A stretch of DNA of 32,058 nucleotides from an uncultured Erysipelotrichaceae bacterium. GTDB lineage: Bacteria > Bacillota_I > Bacilli_A > RF39 > UBA660. Positions 14,537 to 22,632 of the stretch are shown here, in pieces. Position 1 is the first letter of the stretch; each line of letters opens with the position of its first letter. The translations under genes were made by a program, and so were the position numbers. The stretch spans positions 1 to 32,058 of the forward strand of contig CACWUS010000017.1 in NCBI GenBank assembly GCA_902764145.1. The letters are read 5' to 3'. Below the pieces are notes generated by a model. That model searched no databases, was not told where the DNA came from, and worked only from the letters and a program-made list of their open reading frames with translations.

Positions 14537-16534
14537 ATGGAATTATCAGAGATTAAAGGACTTGGGCCAAAAACATTAGACTATTTAAAAAATATAAATA
14601 TAAATAACATAGATGATTTAGTCAACTATTATCCATATAGACATGACTTAATCATTTTAAATGATATAAAAGAAGCAGTTGACGGTCAAAACGTTATTAT
14701 AGAATGTATAGTAGATTCAGTACCGTTAACTAGAAGATTTAGAGCTAATATGACTTCTCTTACTTTTAGGGCAATGTCATCAAAAAAAATGATAGCTGTT
14801 GTTATATTTAATAGGGCGTTTTTAAAAACTCATATAAAACCAGGAAGTGTAATAACAGTTATTGGAAAATATGATGCTCTTAAAAATACAGTTATTGCTT
14901 CAGACATTAAATTTGAAAAATTAGTTAGTGGTTCAATTGAAAGTGTTTACCATTTAACAAGTGGTCTTACTTCTAAAGCATTAAAAAAGTATATTAATGA
15001 AGCATTACTAACATATGATAATTATATTGATTTTATACCTGATTATTTAAATCAAAAATATGGTTTCATATCTAAAAAAGATGCTGTTAAAATGATACAT
15101 AATCCTAAGAATGAAGAAGAAGTAAAAAAATCATTAGTAAAATTAAAATATGAAGAGTTATTTGAGTTTATGTTCAAAATAAATTATATGAAAGAAATAA
15201 ATAAAGAAAATAAATCTGGATATATTAGAAATATTGATCCAAAAGATATTAATGATTTTATTAGAAACTTACCATTTGAACTTACTCCTGATCAAGATAA
15301 AGCTGTAGAAGATATATATAAAGATATGACTTCAAGCAAAAGAATGAATAGAATGCTTCAGGGAGATGTTGGCTCTGGTAAAACTATTGTTTCAGTAATA
15401 GCTGCTTATATTAATTATTTATCAAAATCTCAAACTGCTTTAATGGCTCCTACAGAAGTACTTGCTTATCAACATTTTGAAACTATAAGAAATCTATTAT
15501 CTAACACTTCAGTTAAAGTAGATTTACTTGTTGGAAGTATGAAAAAGAAAGAAAAAGATGAAGTTGTTGAAAAATTAAAAAGTGGAAAAATAGATTTCAT
15601 TATTGGTACACATGCTTTAATTAGTGATAATGTTGAATTTAAAAATTTAAGCTTGGTAATAACTGATGAACAACATAGATTTGGAGTTAATCAAAGAGCA
15701 ATACTTAAAAATAAAGGATTACTTCCAGATACACTTTATATGTCTGCAACTCCAATACCAAGAACATTTGCATTAACTATTTATGGAGACATGGATATTA
15801 CAAATATTAAAACTAAACCTAAGGGTAGAAAAGATATAAAAACAATTATTAAAAGTGAAAAAGAATTAATATCTGTTTATGAAATGATGAAAAGTGAGAT
15901 TGATGCTCATCATCAAGTATATATAGTTTCTCCATTAATAGAAGATAGTGATGTAGTAGATTTAACTACAGTAAATGAAATAAAAAGAAATATTGAACTT
16001 TATTTCAAAGGTAATGTTAAGAGTGCTATTATGCATGGAAAGTTATCTAAAAATGATAAAGATAAAATAATGAATGAATTTAAGAATGGTAAAATAGATA
16101 TTCTTATATCAACTACTGTTATAGAAGTGGGAATAGATGTTAAAAATGCTACTCTTATGGTTATATATGATGCTGAGAGATTTGGTCTTGCAACACTTCA
16201 TCAACTTCGTGGTAGAGTAGGAAGAAATGAATTTGATTCAACATGTATATTAATTGGTAGTGAAGAAAATGAAAGATTAAAAGTACTATGCGAAAGTAAT
16301 GATGGATTTTATATTACTGAAAGAGATTATGAAATGCGTGGAGAAGGAGATTTATTCGGCGTAAAACAAAGTGGCGATATGGAATTTAAAGTTGCTAATT
16401 TACATCAAGATATGAAAATACTTTTACAAGCAAGAGATGATTCAAAAGAATTTTTAGATAATAATATTAATAATAATTTTGAAAATTATAAAGAGTATGC
16501 TAAAATAGTAGATGAGATTAGAAATTTGGATTAA
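14537..16534 (+). CDS. recG: ATP-dependent DNA helicase RecG
   Basis: At 665 aa this is a full-length RecG, which rewinds and reverses stalled replication forks and branch-migrates recombination intermediates. The N-terminal wedge (OB-fold) region is present, beginning with the helix-hairpin-like ELSEIKGLGPKTLDYL. Motor motifs are GDVGSGKT (276-283), DEQH (377-380), MSATPIPRT, and QLRGRVGR (556-563). The C-terminal GEGDLFGVKQSG segment is typical. ATG follows GGAGGT. yebC follows after 19 bases with its own strong ribosome site, so the two probably share the promoter at 14482-14510. Confidence 0.97.
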   Translation: MELSEIKGLGPKTLDYLKNININNIDDLVNYYPYRHDLIILNDIKEAVDGQNVIIECIVDSVPLTRRFRANMTSLTFRAMSSKKMIAVVIFNRAFLKTHIKPGSVITVIGKYDALKNTVIASDIKFEKLVSGSIESVYHLTSGLTSKALKKYINEALLTYDNYIDFIPDYLNQKYGFISKKDAVKMIHNPKNEEEVKKSLVKLKYEELFEFMFKINYMKEINKENKSGYIRNIDPKDINDFIRNLPFELTPDQDKAVEDIYKDMTSSKRMNRMLQGDVGSGKTIVSVIAAYINYLSKSQTALMAPTEVLAYQHFETIRNLLSNTSVKVDLLVGSMKKKEKDEVVEKLKSGKIDFIIGTHALISDNVEFKNLSLVITDEQHRFGVNQRAILKNKGLLPDTLYMSATPIPRTFALTIYGDMDITNIKTKPKGRKDIKTIIKSEKELISVYEMMKSEIDAHHQVYIVSPLIEDSDVVDLTTVNEIKRNIELYFKGNVKSAIMHGKLSKNDKDKIMNEFKNGKIDILISTTVIEVGIDVKNATLMVIYDAERFGLATLHQLRGRVGRNEFDSTCILIGSEENERLKVLCESNDGFYITERDYEMRGEGDLFGVKQSGDMEFKVANLHQDMKILLQARDDSKEFLDNNINNNFENYKEYAKIVDEIRNLD

Positions 16535-16553
16535 AAACTAAGGAGGAATTTTT

Positions 16554-17267
16554 ATGGGAAGAGCTCATGAAGTAAGAGCTAAAGCTATGGCAGCTACAGC
16601 TGCTAAAAAATCAAAATTATATTCAATTTATGCAAAGGAGATTATAAAGGCTGCTAAGTCTAATCCTGACCCTGAAAGCAATGATGTATTAAGAAGAGTA
16701 ATTGAAAAAGCTAAAAGGGAACAAGTTCCATCTGATGTTATTAATAGAAATATTGATAAAGCTAAAAAAGGTGAAGTAGAAAACTATGATGTAGTAGAAT
16801 ATGAAGCTTTTGCACAAGGAGGAAGTAATTTAATTGTTAAGTGTTTAACTGATAATCCTAATAGAACAATTACATTTGTAAAAACTGTATTTAATAAATG
16901 TGGTGCTAAAATAGCAGGTCAAAACTCAGTAAGCTTTATGTATGAACATTTAGGATGTGTAGGAATTAAAGGACATAATGAAGAAGAGGTTATGGATGCA
17001 CTTATTAATGCTGATGTTGATGTTAATGACATTGAAGTAGAAGATGATATGGTTGTAGTTTATACTGAAGTAGCTGATTTAAATAATGCTAAAAAAGCAT
17101 TAGAAGATGCATTTCCAGGAATAACATTTGAAATTGATGAAATATCATATTATCCAAAAGATACAGTTACATTATCACCTGAAGATAAAGAAAAATTTGA
17201 AAGATTGCTTTCAATGTTAGATGATTTAGATGATGTAAGTAATGTTTATCACAATGTAGAGTTATAG
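16554..17267 (+). CDS. yebC: YebC/PmpR (TACO1) family protein
   Basis: The 237-aa protein has the typical YebC length and order. The N-terminal three-helix start is MGRAHEVRAKAMAATAAKKSK (read MGRAHEVRAK then AMAATAAKKSK), followed by KREQVPSDVINRNIDKAKKG, YEAFAQGGSNLIV, and the acidic C-terminal part. Members were long annotated as DNA-binding regulators; more recent work ties them to translation through difficult, proline-rich stretches. AAGGAGG precedes the ATG at ideal distance. A terminator follows at once. Confidence 0.95.
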   Translation: MGRAHEVRAKAMAATAAKKSKLYSIYAKEIIKAAKSNPDPESNDVLRRVIEKAKREQVPSDVINRNIDKAKKGEVENYDVVEYEAFAQGGSNLIVKCLTDNPNRTITFVKTVFNKCGAKIAGQNSVSFMYEHLGCVGIKGHNEEEVMDALINADVDVNDIEVEDDMVVVYTEVADLNNAKKALEDAFPGITFEIDEISYYPKDTVTLSPEDKEKFERLLSMLDDLDDVSNVYHNVEL

Positions 17268-17290
17268 TAAAAAATAACTCTATTTTTTTT
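17259..17290 (+). terminator. Terminator after yebC
   Basis: GAGTTAT and ATAACTC form a stem around an 8-nt loop, followed by TATTTTTTTT. The left arm includes the last codons of yebC. Confidence 0.8.
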
Positions 17291-17328
17291 GATTCAATTA
17301 TGCTAAAATTATAATATGGAGGTGTGAT

Positions 17329-17592
17329 ATGAAGATAAGAACAATTAATTCAAATGATTTATGTAATTCTGTTAGATTCAATCGCAATATTACTTCTTCA
17401 CACCTACAAATTAAAAAAAGTAGAGGAAACACTGATAAAAGAGATTATGCATCAATTATGCTTCTTAATCTAATGGATGAAAGAGGTTTATTTGATATTG
17501 CGTTTGAACAAGTGGAAACAAAAGAATCAATGGATATTGTTAATAAAATGTTTGATAATGCAATTTCAGATACTGAAATAAGGAGTCTTTAA
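17329..17592 (+). CDS. 87-aa protein of unknown function
   Basis: Not recognised. The product is soluble, basic at the N terminus (VRFNRNITSSHLQIKKSRGNTDKRDY) and helical at the C terminus, with no cysteine pair or membrane segment. GGAGGTG precedes the ATG, and TATAAT at 17310-17315 with a possible TTGATT at 17289 (15-base spacer) is a plausible promoter. The next 87-aa gene begins two bases after the stop, so the two form a small operon directly before the secretion locus. Confidence 0.6.
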   Translation: MKIRTINSNDLCNSVRFNRNITSSHLQIKKSRGNTDKRDYASIMLLNLMDERGLFDIAFEQVETKESMDIVNKMFDNAISDTEIRSL

Positions 17593-17593
17593 T

Positions 17594-17857
17594 ATGAATT
17601 ATGAAGTAGATGATGTAATTGAATTTAAAAATGGTAGTTATTTAGTATTAGATATCATTAAAAAAGATGAAAATGTTTATCTATATTTAATTAATAATGA
17701 TGAATTTAAAGATGATATAGCTATCACAAAGGTATCTAATAATAATGGTAATGTTGAGTATTCTTTTATTAATAATGAAGAAGAATTCAATTATATTTTG
17801 AATAAACTATTTTTAAATTTTAAAGATGATATTATTTCTCTTGCAACAAATGAATAA
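17594..17857 (+). CDS. 87-aa small acidic protein of unknown function
   Basis: Not firmly recognised. It opens with MNYEVDDVIEFKNGSYLVLDIIKKDENVY, like a small SH3-like beta-barrel (VDDVIEF, SYLVLDI, YLYLIN), and ends in a helix. Such short barrel proteins are common and poorly described in Firmicutes. AAGGAG within the end of the upstream gene provides the ribosome site. No terminator is visible before the secretion-locus promoter. Confidence 0.6.
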   Translation: MNYEVDDVIEFKNGSYLVLDIIKKDENVYLYLINNDEFKDDIAITKVSNNNGNVEYSFINNEEEFNYILNKLFLNFKDDIISLATNE

Positions 17858-17879
17858 TTTTATTATAATAACAAAGCAC

Positions 17880-17908
17880 TTTTAATTAGTGATTAATTGT
17901 GTTATAAT
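17880..17908 (+). promoter_or_regulatory. Promoter of the type IV secretion locus
   Basis: TTTTAA (17880-17885), 17 bases, extended -10 TGTTATAAT (TATAAT 17903-17908). It has the same -35 hexamer and spacing as the recG promoter. The start should be about 17915, some 25 bases before the VirB6-like ATG. Confidence 0.6.
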
Positions 17909-17940
17909 TCATAGTAGAATTGGAAAATGGGAGTGGGTTT

Positions 17941-19923
17941 ATGTCAATACTATCAATAATCACTTCATTAATAACATTAGGAGCTAATGCATCATGGGTA
18001 GATGGACCACTAATGGGTATAGTTCTTAAAATAGATGGATGGATTTATGAACTTGTTTCAAAAGCATTTAATCTATTTATGTTAATGTGTAGTGTTAATT
18101 TTAATTCAATTTCAGGTTTGATAGCACCGTTATTAGATAGGATACAAGCAGTTATCTTAGTTTTTGTTGTGTTTAAATTAGGTGTATCACTAATAACATA
18201 TTTACTAAATCCCGAAAAAGCTGCTCAAGAAGGAAGTAAGATTATAATAAATATTTTTATTACAGCTGCTTTCTTAATTGGATACAATTTTGTATTTGGC
18301 GTATTCAATGAATTAAATTTACTTATTATGGGTAATCCAACAAATTATCCATATACAACTTTATCGACAGTAGCAGATCTTACAAATGGGGACTCTGATA
18401 AAGGATTAATAATGAGATTTGTATTTGGTGATAGCGAAGAAGTAGAAGATGTTGGAGATTTTCTTGCTTTTGAAACTTTATCAATATTTATATATAATTG
18501 GGATAATCCAGGAAGTCAATCAATCTTAGAAAGAGAAATATGCACAGATGGTATATGTGAATTTGGAAATCTTTCAAATGTTTCTGGTAGAATTGGAAAG
18601 GATTTAGAGTTCCATCCAGGTGGATTAATAATAGGTTTATTTTTAATATATTCAATTGTTAAATCTGCAATTCAAATTGGAATTCGTATGTTTAAATTAA
18701 TAATATTACAAATGCTTGCACCACTTGCTATTGTTAGCATTTTAGAGGGCGGTATTAAAGCAAAGACTTTCCAAAATTATGTTCAAAAATATATATCTGT
18801 TTTCTTGGAAGCTGCTATAAGAATGGTATCAATGTTAATAATAACTGTGTTTGTTTGTCAGTTCTTTGTTAATTCAAATGATTTCTTTGGTAATTTACCA
18901 GGAGATAGTGGATGGGTACAATTCTTAATTAAAGTACTTTTAGTAGCTGCAGGATATCAGTTTGCAAGTGAACTACCTAAGTTTGTTGATGAAATCATCG
19001 GAACACATTTATCTGGCGGTGGAAATAATAAAGGATTAAACTTCTTAGGTGGACTTATTGGTGGAGTCGCTGGTGGAGCTTTGGGTCTTGCAACTGGTGT
19101 AACATCAGGAATAGCAGCTGGTGCAGGAGTAACTGGAACTCTTGGAAATGCATTTAGTGGTATGGTTGGTGGTGCCTCAGGTGGCGCAAAAGGTAAAAAT
19201 ATAGCTGAAAAGTTTAAAAGCATTGGCGAAAATAACAAAAATAATCAAGAAAGAGCTCTTAGAATTGCTAGACAAGGTGGAGGACTTTCATATGCTGGAC
19301 AACAAATTGAAGGATTTTTTGGTGTACCAAGTAGTCAAGCAGCAGAAACTCAGAGAATTGCCGATACATCTACTGCTCTTGAAAATATGATTAGTGCTAG
19401 AAGCGCTGCTATAGCAGAAGAAGTTAGTGCTGCCTATACGGATAGTGCTACTGGTGAAAAATTTGAATTTAGAGGTGCAGATGGTAAGTTCTTAAAGTAT
19501 GGCTCTAGTGCTGAAGACTTTAGTGCTAAAGCTGTAGAAAATGATCAAACTGCTAAGAACTTATTAATGACATATCAAGATCAAAGTCAAAGCATTACAG
19601 ACAGACAAGCTGCTTATGACCAATATTTGGCAAGAAGAAAAACTGTTACAGATGCTGCTGAAAGATACTACAATGAGTCATTATTTACAAATGCTAATGT
19701 TAATGCAAGCAAAACAGTTCAAGAAACTACATCATTATATGATAAGAGAGCTGAAGCTGGTGAAAAATCATCTGATCTTGCTAAATATCAAAAAGATGGC
19801 AGAACTGATGTTAAAGCTGGAATTAAACAAACTAGACTTAATATTGCTGGCAGAAAAGCTGATTCTGAAAATAGAGGAGCTAGTAGACGTGCTAACAGAC
19901 AAGGCCGTTATGGTGGCAAATAA
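17941..19923 (+). CDS. VirB6/TrbL-like polytopic T4SS membrane protein
   Basis: The 660-aa product has a membrane half and a soluble half. Hydrophobic segments lie at about 68-89 and 101-121, then several between 225 and 340 (for example GLIIGLFLIYSIVKSAIQIG and a segment ending VFVCQFF). A Gly/Ala-rich stretch follows at about 365-415 and then a long hydrophilic, Ala/Gln/Ser-rich, probably coiled-coil C terminus ending in basic residues. This is the layout of VirB6/TrbL-type channel proteins in Gram-positive T4SS. A TTG at 17920 is in frame, but ATG 17941 follows GGGAG at proper distance and is preferred. First gene of the locus. Confidence 0.75.
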   Translation: MSILSIITSLITLGANASWVDGPLMGIVLKIDGWIYELVSKAFNLFMLMCSVNFNSISGLIAPLLDRIQAVILVFVVFKLGVSLITYLLNPEKAAQEGSKIIINIFITAAFLIGYNFVFGVFNELNLLIMGNPTNYPYTTLSTVADLTNGDSDKGLIMRFVFGDSEEVEDVGDFLAFETLSIFIYNWDNPGSQSILEREICTDGICEFGNLSNVSGRIGKDLEFHPGGLIIGLFLIYSIVKSAIQIGIRMFKLIILQMLAPLAIVSILEGGIKAKTFQNYVQKYISVFLEAAIRMVSMLIITVFVCQFFVNSNDFFGNLPGDSGWVQFLIKVLLVAAGYQFASELPKFVDEIIGTHLSGGGNNKGLNFLGGLIGGVAGGALGLATGVTSGIAAGAGVTGTLGNAFSGMVGGASGGAKGKNIAEKFKSIGENNKNNQERALRIARQGGGLSYAGQQIEGFFGVPSSQAAETQRIADTSTALENMISARSAAIAEEVSAAYTDSATGEKFEFRGADGKFLKYGSSAEDFSAKAVENDQTAKNLLMTYQDQSQSITDRQAAYDQYLARRKTVTDAAERYYNESLFTNANVNASKTVQETTSLYDKRAEAGEKSSDLAKYQKDGRTDVKAGIKQTRLNIAGRKADSENRGASRRANRQGRYGGK

Positions 19924-19953
19924 TATATAAAACTATAGAAAGGAAAAAGGAAT

Positions 19954-20262
19954 ATGAATTATTTAATACCTGCTAATAGTAAAAAGGGGCAATTGATATT
20001 TAACATATTTAGATGGGTTGACTTGGTAGTTGCATTGGTTGGAGCATTATTTACTCTTACACTGATGTTTGCACTTCCTGGTGATGATTTATGGATTCTT
20101 GTTATCAAATTATTACCTTTAGGTGTTGCACTACTACTTGTTTTACCAATTCCATATTATCACAATGTGCTTGTGTTTATTGAAGAGGTAGTTCAATATT
20201 TTGTTAATCCAAGAGTTTATAAATGGAAAGGTTGGTGTGTTAGAGATGGATTCAAAGAGTAA
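19954..20262 (+). CDS. PrgI/VirB3-like small T4SS membrane protein
   Basis: The 102-aa protein has two membrane segments (about 22-41 and 46-67) and a conserved-looking tail, YYHNVLVFIEEVVQYFVNPRVY. The tail, size and position next to VirB4 fit the PrgI family, the Gram-positive counterpart of VirB3 that docks the VirB4 ATPase at the membrane. AGAAAGGAAAAAGG precedes the ATG. The next gene starts inside its last codons (17-base overlap). Confidence 0.75.
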   Translation: MNYLIPANSKKGQLIFNIFRWVDLVVALVGALFTLTLMFALPGDDLWILVIKLLPLGVALLLVLPIPYYHNVLVFIEEVVQYFVNPRVYKWKGWCVRDGFKE

Positions 20263-20809
20263 GAATACTCGTAAATTTGCTGAAGATTGGGTTCCAGTAA
20301 GAGCAATCCAAAATGGTGAAATAATATTAGATAATGGAGTAAGAGTTACTGGTGTTAAAATAAGACCTAGAAATATATTTATTCTTGATTATGATAGTCA
20401 AAGTAATGCAATATTCAATTTAAGAAGTTTTTACAACACACTTGATTTTCCATTTTGGTTAATTGTTTCTGATAGACCTGTTGATATTAATGTATATTTA
20501 GCACAACTTAAGTTATTATATAATTCAGTTCAAGTTCAATCTATTAGAAAGTTAATTAGAGAAGATATAGATAAAGCTAATTTATTTATGAGTAAAGATG
20601 TAAATGTTACAGATACTGAATATTTTATTCTTTTTAGAGAAAAGAGACCTGAAATTATTCAAAAAAGAATTCAAAATATGATATCTGGTTTAGCGGGGGC
20701 AGGACTTCAATCATCACAAACAAGTAATGATGATTTAAGAGTTCTATTAGATGGATTTATGAATGGTGGGGATACCACTACTTTTGGGACGGTGATGAGT
20801 AACGTATGA
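20246..20809 (+). CDS. TraC-like protein: VirB4 N-terminal domain encoded separately
   Basis: The 188-aa product starts at ATG 20246 (MDSKSKNTRKFAEDWVPV); an earlier ATG at 20201 is open but lies deeper in the upstream gene. It resembles the first part of VirB4/TraC ATPases: a beta-rich opening (NGEIILDNGVRVTGVKIRPR) followed by helical FNLRSFYNTLDFPFWLIVSDRP and a repeat of VNVYLAQL-type helices. It has no Walker motifs. Its stop overlaps the ATPase start (ATGA), which strongly couples the two. Gram-positive T4SS and some candidate-phylum systems also carry such a free-standing domain; here it probably joins PrgI to VirB4. A code-4 reading of its TGA would add only one sense codon. Confidence 0.65.
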   Translation: MDSKSKNTRKFAEDWVPVRAIQNGEIILDNGVRVTGVKIRPRNIFILDYDSQSNAIFNLRSFYNTLDFPFWLIVSDRPVDINVYLAQLKLLYNSVQVQSIRKLIREDIDKANLFMSKDVNVTDTEYFILFREKRPEIIQKRIQNMISGLAGAGLQSSQTSNDDLRVLLDGFMNGGDTTTFGTVMSNV

Positions 20810-22596
20810 GTATAAGTTTTAAAAGTCAAATAGCTCCAAAGGGATTAGAATTTAAGCCCTCTGAAATAATAATAAGTGATAAATATTGTGCTGTATTATC
20901 AATAATAAGTTATCCAAAATCAATTAGTGAAGGATACTTAGCAAATATTACACAATTATCTGGTGTAAAAGTATGTATTAAACATATTCCAATTGCATTT
21001 TCAGTTTTATCTAAAATGCTAAATAAAGAAATTGCTGATATGAAAGCAAAATATGCTGATGAGCATGATAGAACAATTCAAGAAAGAATTCGTCAAGATT
21101 ATGAAAGTATTGAAGAATTTATTTCTATGTTAACTGCTACTCAAGCAAGAATATTTGATTTTCAAATGCACTTATTAATATCAGCAGATTCTCATGAAGA
21201 ATTAGAAAACAAAAAAGTTCAAGTTAAGAACTATTTAGATGCTATGGGAATGAAGGGACTTGTTTTAAGATTTGAACAACAAAAAGTCTTAGAAAGTATG
21301 CTTCCTATATTTGAAAAGAATGATATTGAAGATAGACTTGGAACTCCAATACCATCAGTTACAATGGCTGCTATGTATCCATTTGTATTTGATAGTATTA
21401 AAGACCCAGGACTTTCTTGCTTACTTGGTGTAGATTATTCAGGTGGTGTAATATTATTTAATCAATTCTTATATCAAACTAAAAAAGAATTTAATAGAAA
21501 TAATGCTAATATGATTATTCTTGGTACATCTGGTTCAGGTAAATCAACTTCTGCTAAAGTATTATTAAGAAGTAATATTAGAAATGGTCATAAGATTGTT
21601 GCAATTGACCCAGAAGGTGAACTAGAAGAAATGACTAGGTTATATGGAGGAGATTTCATTGACTTAGGTCGTGGTGGAGAATTTGGTATGATTAATCCAC
21701 TTGAAGTTGTTCTTGATGCAGATGAAGAAGAAATGAAAGAAGGTATGGGATATGCAATACTTACTCGTACTCTTCAAACACTAAAAGCATTTATGAAATA
21801 TTATAGTCCTGATATTGAAGAAGATGTTTTAACATTATTTAGTGAAATGGTTCAAGAAACATACAAAAGATACAAAATAGATTATAATACTGATTTTTCT
21901 AAAATACTTGCTCATGATTATCCAACATTTGATGATGTATATGCGACTATCAAAGGTAAACTATTTGCTATGACAGAGCATACTCATGAAAGAGATATAA
22001 TGGAAAGATTAGAACTTAAAGTTCGTCCTCTTACTAATGAACTTAGATATTATTTCACAGGAAAAACTACTATTGATACAGATGCTGATTTCATAGTATT
22101 TAATATTCGTGAAATAATGAATGCAGATAACAATATTAGAAATGCATTATTCTTTAATATATTAAAGTATGCATGGGGACTAACATTAGATAGAGATATA
22201 AATACAATATTGTATGTTGATGAAGCTCATATGTTACTTGCTGATCAAAATAATTTAGGAGCTGAATTCTTAGCACGTATTCAAAGACGTAGTCGTAAAT
22301 ATAATACTGGTACTATAATCATTACACAACAACCAACAGACTTTGCAGCACCTAATGTACTTATACATGGTAAAGCAATATTTGATAATGCCTCTTACTA
22401 TTTGGTAATGGGACTTAAAAAGCAAGCTGTTGATGATTTATCAAAATTAATTGATTTAAATGATCAAGAAAAAGATTCAATAAAGAGGTATAGTCAAGGC
22501 CAAGCACTGTTTGTATGTGGTAATAGAAGAATGCGTATTAACATAATAGCAACTCAACAGGAGTTAGAATCATTTGGTTCTGGTGGAGGATTCTAA
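20806..22596 (+). CDS. virB4: VirB4-family T4SS ATPase
   Basis: This 596-aa protein is the motor that energises assembly and substrate passage in T4SS. It has Walker A GTSGSGKS (240-247), Walker B LYVDEAHML (D472, E473), and the family segments VAIDPEGELEEMTRLYGG and QRRSRKYNTGTIIITQQ. The N-terminal third carries the remaining CagE/VirB4-like region (ITQLSGVKVCIKHIPIAF). It is shorter than typical 650-800 aa VirB4 proteins because the first domain is encoded by the upstream gene. A hairpin overlaps its final codons. Confidence 0.92.
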   Translation: MSISFKSQIAPKGLEFKPSEIIISDKYCAVLSIISYPKSISEGYLANITQLSGVKVCIKHIPIAFSVLSKMLNKEIADMKAKYADEHDRTIQERIRQDYESIEEFISMLTATQARIFDFQMHLLISADSHEELENKKVQVKNYLDAMGMKGLVLRFEQQKVLESMLPIFEKNDIEDRLGTPIPSVTMAAMYPFVFDSIKDPGLSCLLGVDYSGGVILFNQFLYQTKKEFNRNNANMIILGTSGSGKSTSAKVLLRSNIRNGHKIVAIDPEGELEEMTRLYGGDFIDLGRGGEFGMINPLEVVLDADEEEMKEGMGYAILTRTLQTLKAFMKYYSPDIEEDVLTLFSEMVQETYKRYKIDYNTDFSKILAHDYPTFDDVYATIKGKLFAMTEHTHERDIMERLELKVRPLTNELRYYFTGKTTIDTDADFIVFNIREIMNADNNIRNALFFNILKYAWGLTLDRDINTILYVDEAHMLLADQNNLGAEFLARIQRRSRKYNTGTIIITQQPTDFAAPNVLIHGKAIFDNASYYLVMGLKKQAVDDLSKLIDLNDQEKDSIKRYSQGQALFVCGNRRMRINIIATQQELESFGSGGGF

Positions 22597-22618
22597 TTAA
22601 AGAATCCTTCTTTTTCTT
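22588..22618 (+). terminator. Hairpin with imperfect U-tract inside the secretion operon
   Basis: GGATTCT, 6-nt loop, AGAATCC and then TTCTTTTTCTT. The U-tract is interrupted by C, so it may only partly stop RNA polymerase and so lower expression of the genes behind virB4, or it may be an RNA-stability element. Confidence 0.5.
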
Positions 22619-22632
22619 AAAGGATGTGGAGT

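Noticed and set aside
19616..19930. Plus-strand 104-aa frame inside the VirB6-like gene
   Set aside because: It is out of frame within a well-supported longer gene and has no ribosome site.
20800..20815. Use of TGA as tryptophan (Mollicutes code)
   Set aside because: Trp is written TGG throughout and no TGA was seen inside a supported frame; the TGA at 20807 is a normal stop with an ATGA overlap.
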